Shown here: positions 1-3,431 of the stretch, one piece after another
Position numbering within the stretch: the stretch's first letter is position 1
Layout of the letters: every line of letters starts with the position of its first letter
Assembly (NCBI GenBank): GCA_016207765.1
Contig: JACQOY010000247.1
Span: forward strand, 1 to 6,660
Direction: 5' to 3'
DNA from: Deltaproteobacteria bacterium
Lineage (GTDB): Bacteria; UBA10199; SBBF01
Length of the DNA stretch: 6,660 nucleotides
Translations under genes and position numbers: made by a program
Notes under the pieces: model-generated
Told to the model about the DNA's origin: nothing
The model's input: the letters and a program-made list of their open reading frames with translations, nothing else
Database searches by the model: none

Positions 1-78
1 AGCGATAATCAAAGCCGCCAAGCTGATTGTCACATCCCTTATGTGTGAAAACATGTAACTCTTCAAACTGCACGCGAT

Positions 79-636
79 TTACTCTCGATCAAAATCCGAT
101 GCGTCAGAATCGTAACGAGGATAGGTGTTGCCAATATTCAGCGGTTTACTTCTAAAATTACTATTATAAGTTGGGTATGGATTTTGCGTTCCTTCTTTCC
201 CCGTGTATGGATTGATATTTCCCTTGGTGGACCAGTTGTTGAGCCGAGTACTGTCCGATGATGTCTTGTAATGTCCCTGTACATAAGTCCCGTCACTACG
301 AATATATGGGTTTACGTAGGTTGTTCCCTGTGCCAGCAACGTTCCGTTTAAACGGTCATCGGAGACGTTACCCTCCGGCTCACAAGTTAAAGCAACGGGT
401 GATTGTGGACTATCAGCATTACAGTCGCATGATGGACTATAGGTTCCATCACAGCAAACAACTTGCCCCAAAGAGCATCCACACGCTCCTCCATGCCACG
501 AGCAACAACCACTTCCGGCAATCGGCCCTGTATCCATTTCTGTTTCTGGATTGATCGAATTCGGATTCGCGCTGTCGGCATTCGATATTGCAGATACGAT
601 AAGGAAACTGAAAATGAGGATCGGTATTTTTTTCAT
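79..636 (-). CDS. Secreted Cys-rich protein with YVxGH / NxNPYTG motif, function unknown
   Basis: This is a 185-aa exported protein of unknown function. The start is the ATG at 634-636: it has an AGGAGGT Shine-Dalgarno 7 nt upstream and opens directly into a signal peptide (Lys2-Lys3, hydrophobic stretch about residues 4-17, likely cleavage after Ala20 in SNA-DS). An in-frame ATG at 697-699 would put 21 residues before the signal peptide and has a poorer ribosome site. Mature residues 43-72 form a dense Cys cluster (Cys44, 45, 52, 54, 61, 62, 70, 72, plus Cys85) with the pattern GCCSWHGGACGC...CCDGTYSPSCDC. Residues 107-147 carry a separate motif, YVNPYIRSDGTYVQGHY then NNWSTKGNINPYTGK, which I recognise from many unannotated exported bacterial proteins. 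The rest is polar and low-complexity (Asn, Pro, Tyr, Ser). The Cys cluster could be disulfide-bonded or metal-binding; no enzymatic motif is visible. A hairpin-prone leader lies upstream (659-712). Confidence 0.8.
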   Translation of the reverse strand: MKKIPILIFSFLIVSAISNADSANPNSINPETEMDTGPIAGSGCCSWHGGACGCSLGQVVCCDGTYSPSCDCNADSPQSPVALTCEPEGNVSDDRLNGTLLAQGTTYVNPYIRSDGTYVQGHYKTSSDSTRLNNWSTKGNINPYTGKEGTQNPYPTYNSNFRSKPLNIGNTYPRYDSDASDFDRE

Positions 637-643
637 GATACTC

Positions 644-650
644 ACCTCCT
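644..650 (-). promoter_or_regulatory. Shine-Dalgarno site fixing the start of the Cys-rich secreted protein
   Basis: On the minus strand the site reads AGGAGGT, a near-perfect anti-16S match, 7 nt before the ATG at 634-636. It decides between that ATG and the in-frame ATG at 697-699, which lacks a comparable site and would extend the signal peptide unnaturally. Confidence 0.8.
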
Positions 651-658
651 GAAAAAAG

Positions 659-712
659 TCCAATCGCACAAATAGCCAAGCTTCACCACGGAAATCCATT
701 TACCCGATTGGA
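659..712 (-). repeat. 8-bp inverted repeat in the leader of the Cys-rich protein gene
   Basis: TCCAATCG (659-666) and CGATTGGA (705-712) are perfect inverted copies 38 nt apart, just upstream of the Shine-Dalgarno site at 644-650. In the minus-strand transcript they could pair into a stem that ends about 8 nt before the ribosome site, or they could be half-sites for a regulator. No known leader family is recognised. An 8-bp match over this distance can arise by chance. Confidence 0.3.
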
Positions 713-835
713 TTCCTTAAACCATTACACCCTTAATAACTTTGATTCAATACCCAAAAAATTATCCTATCTCAAAAAGCCTTGTAAGCCTCATTAATTA
801 TTCAAAAAACGCCTCTTTAATGCCAGCCAAACAAA

Positions 836-855
836 TAGGCCGGGTGATCCGGCTA
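836..855 (-). terminator. Probable intrinsic terminator downstream of the lipoprotein gene
   Basis: On the minus strand, 27 nt past the lipoprotein stop codon, TAGCCGG and CCGGCCTA pair across a short loop with one bulged base. The stem is followed by the T-rich stretch TTTGTTT. The position and hairpin-plus-T-tract layout fit a Rho-independent terminator, although the T-tract is interrupted. Confidence 0.5.
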
Positions 856-881
856 ACCCAACTGTTCCTGTAACGTCTCAT

Positions 882-1253
882 CTATCCCCGCTCAAACGTT
901 ACTTCCTGGCAGATTACATCGTCAACCGAGCAGGTTACTTCCGCCTCATCACCATCGACGGAGCCGATGCACCAGTCTTCCCCGTCACTGGTTTCAACAT
1001 CGAAATTTCCATCCTCGTTGATCGTTCCATCCATGTCGGAAAACAGATCGGATTCGATGGAGACCTCATCGCCATCCTGATTCACCTCCAAGGTGGATTC
1101 AAATATGCAAACGTCGTTACAGCCCGCGCTACACGTCCATGTTCCTTCCACATTGGGCACCGAAGAATCGGCGCTCGCGTCGTTATCCTCTCCGCTCCCT
1201 CCTCCCCCACAGGCAACCGATAGACCGACCAAGATCAGGCTTAATAATTTCAT
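882..1253 (-). CDS. Small acidic Cys-rich lipoprotein, function unknown
   Basis: This is a 123-aa predicted lipoprotein. A short hydrophobic signal (MKLLSLILVGLSVA) ends at Cys15, the likely lipidation site (LSVA-C). The -3 residue is Ser rather than the usual Leu, so the lipobox is approximate. A GGGGSGED linker and an acidic spacer follow, a style common in deltaproteobacterial surface lipoproteins. The mature domain (about residues 36-122) opens with EGTWTCSAGC and has short strand-like segments rich in Asp, Glu and Gly. Its Cys residues at 41, 45, 49, 95, 108 and 115 would allow three disulfides. The segment spacing suggests a small beta-rich (lipocalin-like or sandwich) fold, but no named family is certain. 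AAGGAGG at 1261-1267 lies 7 nt from the ATG and supports the start. A TTGACT -35-like hexamer lies at 1314-1319, with no convincing -10. It sits in tandem with the secreted Cys-rich gene, but a 245-nt gap and a terminator separate them. Confidence 0.8.
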   Translation of the reverse strand: MKLLSLILVGLSVACGGGGSGEDNDASADSSVPNVEGTWTCSAGCNDVCIFESTLEVNQDGDEVSIESDLFSDMDGTINEDGNFDVETSDGEDWCIGSVDGDEAEVTCSVDDVICQEVTFERG

Positions 1254-1292
1254 GTTCCGTCCTCCTTTCTTTTTATGGTTACCGTACCGTGG

Positions 1293-1360
1293 TTAGCCCG
1301 AAGAGGCTAAATCAGTCAATAGAAAAATAGCCCGATCGGTCTTTGTCCTTACGGACTAAA
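1293..1360. repeat. Cluster of short palindromes between the divergent lipoprotein and XRE genes
   Basis: Three short symmetrical elements lie in the divergent intergenic region: TTAGCC (1293-1298) with GGCTAA (1305-1310); the 8-bp palindrome CCGATCGG (1332-1339); and TTTGTCC (1342-1348) with GGAC-T-AAA (1353-1360) across a 4-nt loop. On the minus strand the loops read TCTTCG and GTAA (a GNRA tetraloop). They could be operators for the adjacent regulator or a structured leader of the lipoprotein mRNA. I could not fit them to a known riboswitch family. Confidence 0.45.
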
Positions 1361-1370
1361 TTAATGAGAC

Positions 1371-1393
1371 TCTGGCCTGAAACCGAGGCCAGA
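1371..1393 (+). promoter_or_regulatory. Perfect inverted repeat abutting the XRE gene start (operator or start-sequestering hairpin)
   Basis: TCTGGCCT (1371-1378) and AGGCCAGA (1386-1393) are perfect inverted copies around a 7-nt spacer. The last base is the A of the XRE gene's ATG. An in-frame TGA at 1378-1380 excludes any earlier start, so the only ribosome-site-like bases (GAGG, 1385-1388) lie within the stem. As DNA this suits a dimeric autorepressor; as RNA it would hide the start. Confidence 0.55.
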
Positions 1394-1617
1394 TGAAGAG
1401 CGAACAAACAAAAATTATTAGGCGGGTGGGAGCAGAAATTAGAAGGATTCGCCTCTCAAAGGGCAAAACCCTGGAGGACATGCAAGAGTATGGGTTCTCG
1501 CCCGCCCATTTCCAAAAGATTGAATCAGGCAGGAAGTCCGTTAATTTCTACACCCTCTATCGCCTTGCAAAAGCGTTTAAAGTCAAACTTGCCGACCTGA
1601 TGAAGGCAATTGACTGA
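1393..1617 (+). CDS. XRE-family helix-turn-helix transcriptional regulator
   Basis: This is a 74-aa single-domain DNA-binding protein. Residues 8-70 show the XRE (Cro/CI-like) five-helix pattern: VGAEIRRIRLSKGKTLEDMQ (helices 1-2), FSPAHFQKIESGRKSV (turn and recognition helix around residues 37-45, with the typical IExGxR signature), and FYTLYRLAKAFKVKLADLM (helices 4-5). There is no added effector or protease domain. The ATG at 1393 is the only possible start, because an in-frame stop lies at 1378-1380. It has essentially no free Shine-Dalgarno sequence and starts inside an inverted repeat, so it may be autoregulated or weakly translated. It is divergent from the lipoprotein gene and convergent with a ribbon-helix-helix gene. 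Small solo XRE proteins are frequent in mobile elements and in antitoxin or antirepressor roles. No partner toxin is visible here. Confidence 0.85.
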   Translation: MKSEQTKIIRRVGAEIRRIRLSKGKTLEDMQEYGFSPAHFQKIESGRKSVNFYTLYRLAKAFKVKLADLMKAID

Positions 1618-1705
1618 ATGAAAGAGGGGGTGGGGGTAGGACGCGCGAGCGTGGTTAAAATTATCCTGTCACCTCCCACACATTCTCAAAATCAAAGGTA
1701 AGACG

Positions 1706-1746
1706 AATTAACGTTTGTTAAAAAGGCAATTGTTTTACGTTAAATT
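1706..1746. repeat. AT-rich inverted repeat at the 3' end of the RHH gene
   Basis: AATTAACGT (1706-1714) and ACGTTAAATT (1737-1746) are inverted copies with one extra A, about 22 nt apart, and the right arm covers the RHH stop codon. A T5 run is present on the minus strand (1721-1724 and neighbours). It could be a weak terminator between the convergent XRE and RHH genes, or a binding site. The stem is AT-rich and the loop long, so a terminator role is doubtful. Confidence 0.3.
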
Positions 1747-1913
1747 GAACGAGGATCGACGTTGTTCAGAAAGTCGATCAAGGCTCGTCTGACAACTTTG
1801 GATACTCTTGTCTGACGGCCATGATGCTGTTTAAATAAAGAAATCCAATCGGTTAACCCGGCCATCACTGTCTCGTCCACTCGGATTGTGATGCGTTTCA
1901 GTTTTTTTTCCAT
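1740..1913 (-). CDS. Ribbon-helix-helix (CopG/Arc-type) DNA-binding protein
   Basis: This is a 57-aa protein with the ribbon-helix-helix layout. Residues 1-10 (MEKKLKRITI) run into an N-terminal beta strand, KRITIRVDET, with alternating basic and hydrophobic residues that would enter the major groove as a dimer. Helix A (VMAGLTDWISLFKQHHG) and helix B (RVSKVVRRALIDFLNNV) follow. The ATG at 1911-1913 is preferred: it places the strand right at the N-terminus and has an AGGGA site 7 nt upstream. The frame is open another 13 codons to a TTG at 1950-1952 but is then closed by TGA. RHH proteins of this size are commonly antitoxins, plasmid copy or partition regulators, or repressors. No downstream partner exists on this strand before the lipoprotein region, so it appears to be solo. 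Confidence 0.75.
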   Translation of the reverse strand: MEKKLKRITIRVDETVMAGLTDWISLFKQHHGRQTRVSKVVRRALIDFLNNVDPRSI

Positions 1914-1952
1914 TTTTCTTTCCCTGATGGTGCGACACAAAAGCTGTTGCAA

Positions 1953-2015
1953 TCAATCTTCTTTTAAACGAGAATTTATAGTATTCAGAGTTGTGTAAAA
2001 GACCTTCAGCCGCAT
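1953..2015 (-). CDS. Possible 20-aa leader peptide upstream of the RHH gene
   Basis: The sequence AAGGGGAG lies about 5 nt before an ATG at 2013-2015 and opens a 20-codon ORF (MRLKVFYTTLNTINSRLKED) that stops at TGA 1953-1955. It is in the same frame as the RHH gene and ends 39 nt before that gene's ATG. Its ribosome site is better than that of the RHH gene itself. It may be a translated leader that couples or tunes RHH expression, or a vestige of a longer N-terminus cut by a nonsense mutation. The peptide has no recognisable motif and no homolog I can name. The evidence is only the ribosome site and position. Confidence 0.3.
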   Translation of the reverse strand: MRLKVFYTTLNTINSRLKED

Positions 2016-2081
2016 ATTTTCTCCCCTTAAAGTACAACTGTTGGAGCAATGATAGCCCCCGTGTCTTTGCAACCCGCTCAC

Positions 2082-2105
2082 GCCACCACCATATGGTGGC
2101 TTTTT
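2082..2105 (+). terminator. Strong intrinsic terminator, plus strand
   Basis: GCCACCA (2082-2088) and TGGTGGC (2094-2100) pair perfectly across a 5-nt loop and are followed at once by TTTTT (2101-2105), the textbook Rho-independent form. The core is also a perfect 14-bp palindrome, CCACCATATGGTGG (2086-2099). No plus-strand gene ends nearby; the closest is the XRE gene, 465 nt upstream. It may end a long XRE transcript or an unannotated small RNA. Confidence 0.8.
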
Positions 2106-2135
2106 GACTTGCTTATGACTCTAGGCAGTTATAAG
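2104..2135 (+). promoter_or_regulatory. Candidate promoter for the tRNA-like sequence
   Basis: TATAAG (2130-2135) matches a -10 box at 5 of 6 positions and would start RNA near 2142, about 6 nt before the tRNA-like 5' end. Upstream choices for -35 are TTGACT (2104-2109, spacer 20 nt, too long) or TTGCTT (2109-2114, spacer 15 nt, short). It is therefore a suboptimal promoter, and its -35 overlaps the T-tract of the preceding terminator. Confidence 0.3.
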
Positions 2136-2147
2136 TGGTTGATATTA

Positions 2148-2214
2148 GGGTGATAGCAGTGGCCTAGGCCCACTCTTAATCAGCGGGCCACTGGTTCGAA
2201 TCCAGTATCACCCA
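2148..2214 (+). tRNA. tRNA-Lys(CUU)-like sequence, D-arm reduced; probable degenerate tRNA or att scar
   Basis: The acceptor stem is perfect: GGGTGAT (2148-2154) with ATCACCC (2207-2213), then discriminator A2214. The T-arm is perfect: ACTGG (2190-2194), loop TTCGAAT, CCAGT (2202-2206). An anticodon-type loop CTCTTAA (2173-2179) gives CTT at 2175-2177, i.e. lysine. The middle is abnormal. The whole is 67 nt instead of about 73, the D-stem is cut to GC/GC around a GG-containing loop, and the anticodon stem GCCCA/TCAGC pairs at only three of five positions. The 3' half looks like a normal tRNA-Lys, and the damage is in the 5' half. A competing 8-bp pairing exists between CAGTGGCC (2157-2164) and GGCCACTG (2186-2193), which would destroy the T-arm. 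CCA is not encoded (the next bases are CAA). The gene overlaps the convergent HAD gene's end by 7 nt. It may be a decayed tRNA, an unusual working tRNA, or the 3' tRNA fragment left by an integrated element. Confidence 0.6.
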
Positions 2215-2894
2215 CAAAGTATTGTCGTCAGGGCCTTTTCGGCCTCCACAAGGCTTGGGAAAAAGAAATCCGGCTGGGCGGCCTTTAACTCCTCCGCCGA
2301 GACAAACCCGCTTGCCACCGCCACTGTTTTGGCCCCGATAAACCGTCCGCAATCGATATCGTGAATGGTGTCCCCCACAACGTAGACGCCGTTGATCTTG
2401 ATTCCACCACCAATGTGTTTGATCCCCCGCTCCAAACCAATCCGGGTCAATTCGCGCCGGATGGGGGAATCGGAACCAAAGCCGCCGAACTTGAAATAAC
2501 CTTCAAGCCCCGCCCTCTTTAACTTCTGCCATGCCGTTTTCTCAAAATTACCGGTAGCCAATCCCAACATCACATCGGATCTTTTGGAAAGAAGTTCCAC
2601 AAACTCCGCCGCCCCGGCCAAAACCCGAAAATGGGAGGCTCTGGGGAGTTCTTCGGCCATGGATGACTCATAGACCTCCCGAAACCGCTCCAGTTCCCCA
2701 TTCTGCGGCCTTCGCCTCATCACCTGTGCAAACAGTTCAAAGAGAATAAGCGGATCGGTCTTGCCTGAAGCCTCGATGAATTTCAGTTCCGGATCGATGC
2801 CGCAAACCTCTTTGAACGTCCGGTTCACGGCAGTCAACCCTGCACCGCCTGTCAACAAAAGCGTTCCGTCAATGTCGAATAGAAATAGATGCAT
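2208..2894 (-). CDS. HAD-superfamily hydrolase, phosphoglycolate phosphatase-like
   Basis: This is a 228-aa cytoplasmic phosphatase of the haloacid dehalogenase superfamily. Motif I is DIDGT at residues 7-11 (nucleophile Asp7, acid/base Asp9). Motif II is ATGN with Thr114. The basic motif III residue is probably Arg146 or Arg147 in SPIRREL. Motif IV is GDTIHD with Asp175 and Asp179 for Mg2+. An alpha-helical cap lies between motifs I and II (about residues 15-90), the subfamily I arrangement of phosphoglycolate and pyrophosphate phosphatases. The length is typical of Gph-like proteins. The substrate cannot be set from sequence; 2-phosphoglycolate or another small phosphoester is the family expectation. 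The ATG at 2892-2894 puts motif I at the very N-terminus, as is usual. It has no clear Shine-Dalgarno and lies 5 nt after the stop of the 69-aa gene, so translation is probably coupled. Its last codons lie in the tRNA-like acceptor stem. Confidence 0.85.
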   Translation of the reverse strand: MHLFLFDIDGTLLLTGGAGLTAVNRTFKEVCGIDPELKFIEASGKTDPLILFELFAQVMRRRPQNGELERFREVYESSMAEELPRASHFRVLAGAAEFVELLSKRSDVMLGLATGNFEKTAWQKLKRAGLEGYFKFGGFGSDSPIRRELTRIGLERGIKHIGGGIKINGVYVVGDTIHDIDCGRFIGAKTVAVASGFVSAEELKAAQPDFFFPSLVEAEKALTTILCG

Positions 2895-2899
2895 GAAAA

Positions 2900-3109
2900 C
2901 TACAACGAACAGACCGGTTGCGCCGCTTCAGAAGAAATATTTTGATGAAGACGAATGAAGACATTCGTTTTTTTTCCGGCAGGCGTGACAACAATGCAGT
3001 TGAAATCGTTCATTCCCTTCTGATGCGTCGGCAATTCCATTATTTTCAGGCAACGCTCCCCACGGCCTCGAAAAAAATCGCAAATCTCCCGACGATCGGC
3101 TTTTTCCAT
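2900..3109 (-). CDS. Small protein of unknown function, co-transcribed with the HAD phosphatase
   Basis: This is a 69-aa protein I do not recognise. It has a basic helical start (EKADRREICDFFRGRGERCLKI) and then a strand-turn-strand segment, FNCIVVTPAGKKTNVFIRL (residues 35-53), suggestive of a small alpha/beta domain. Cys10, Cys20, Cys37 and Cys67 show no metal-site spacing. The ATG at 3107-3109 follows a strong purine run, GGGGGAGGG (3113-3121), with the GGAG core 5 nt from the start. An in-frame ATG at 3212-3214 is less likely because it would pass over this site and over a TATAAT box at 3134-3139. The gene ends 5 nt before the HAD start, which indicates a two-gene operon. It is divergent from the histone-fold gene. 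Reality of the gene rests on the ribosome site, promoter and operon spacing, not on homology. Confidence 0.6.
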   Translation of the reverse strand: MEKADRREICDFFRGRGERCLKIMELPTHQKGMNDFNCIVVTPAGKKTNVFIRLHQNISSEAAQPVCSL

Positions 3110-3133
3110 GGACCCTCCCCCTCTTAAGACATG

Positions 3134-3139
3134 ATTATA
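3134..3139 (-). promoter_or_regulatory. Candidate -10 box (TATAAT) for the 69-aa protein/HAD operon
   Basis: A perfect TATAAT on the minus strand would start transcription near 3127, leaving a leader of about 18 nt that contains just the Shine-Dalgarno site of the 69-aa gene. No good -35 hexamer lies 16-18 nt upstream (the region reads TGGATT-like). The site therefore rests on the -10 box and its position. Confidence 0.45.
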
Positions 3140-3170
3140 GAGAGCGTCGCGACAAAAATCCATATTTTTA

Positions 3171-3198
3171 TTGCTCTTTTTGGGAAAAATGTTACAAA
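3171..3198 (+). promoter_or_regulatory. Candidate promoter for the histone-fold gene (and mutY)
   Basis: TTGCTC (3171-3176) as -35, a 16-nt spacer, and an extended -10, TG-T-TACAAA (3190-3198), would start transcription near 3205, about 27 nt before the ATG. The surrounding DNA is strongly A/T-rich. The hexamer matches are moderate. It lies back to back with the minus-strand TATAAT at 3134-3139. Confidence 0.4.
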
Positions 3199-3231
3199 AA
3201 ACCGCTTTATTCAACTTTAAAAGGAGAATTT

Positions 3232-3420
3232 ATGGCAAAAGGAAGCAAAGAAGTCTTGGTGGTGGCGAGCAAGGTCAAGTCGTACATCAAATCCAAAAAA
3301 TGCATGACCTCCAGCGACAGCATCGGGGCCTTAAGCGAAAAGGTCTATGCCCTGCTCGATTCGGCCATCGAACGGACAAAGGCCAACCGCCGCACAACAG
3401 TGAAACCGCAGGATTTGTGA
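3232..3420 (+). CDS. Bacterial single-domain histone-fold protein
   Basis: This is a 62-aa basic protein with a minimal histone fold. Helix 1 is EVLVVASKVKSYIKSK (residues 7-22), loop 1 is KCMTSSD, the long central helix is about residues 29-52 (IGALSEKVYALLDSAIERTKANR), and loop 2 with a short helix 3 is RTTVKPQDL. Arg54 and Asp61 have the same 7-residue spacing as the Arg52/Asp59 clamp of archaeal HMfB, and TTVKPQD aligns with KTIKAED there. The truncated third helix and short length resemble Bdellovibrio-type bacterial histones (Bd0055 class), which form dimers on DNA. The expected role is DNA binding, compaction or bending in the nucleoid. AGGAG lies 5 nt before the ATG, and a candidate promoter is at 3171-3198. 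mutY follows 11 nt after the stop, so the two are probably one transcript. Fold assignment is by motif reading. It could be named NFYB/HAP3-like or simply hypothetical in databases. Confidence 0.8.
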   Translation: MAKGSKEVLVVASKVKSYIKSKKCMTSSDSIGALSEKVYALLDSAIERTKANRRTTVKPQDL

Positions 3421-3431
3421 CCGGGTTCGGG

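Noticed and set aside
31..45. CACAT/ATGTG hairpin downstream of the secreted Cys-rich gene as its terminator.
   Set aside because: The 5-bp AT-rich stem is not followed by a T-tract on the minus strand.
2..58. Possible C-terminal fragment of a plus-strand gene entering from the left edge (frame opening AIIKAAKLIV, stop TAA 56-58).
   Set aside because: Only 18 codons are visible, with no motif; a random open frame of this length is common and other frames close early, so it cannot be supported.
1624..1640. G-rich run (two G5 tracts and a GG) as a G-quadruplex.
   Set aside because: It has only two long G-runs; four adequate runs are not present without splitting them.
1618..1701. 27-codon ORF directly after the XRE stop (TGA then ATG, same frame).
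   Set aside because: It has no ribosome site, a low-complexity Gly/Val start and no motif; the adjacency may be chance.
1393..1913. Toxin-antitoxin pair formed by the XRE and RHH genes.
   Set aside because: Both look like DNA-binding proteins, they are convergent rather than in an operon, and no toxin-like fold is visible beside either.
1831..2049. 72-aa minus-strand ORF overlapping the RHH region.
   Set aside because: It overlaps the RHH gene in another frame, has no recognisable domain, and lacks the layout of a real gene compared with the RHH frame.
3171..3431. N-terminal extension of MutY across the histone-fold gene.
   Set aside because: The extension is out of frame with the histone-fold gene, and the MutY start at 3432 gives canonical residue numbering (Glu37, Asp138).
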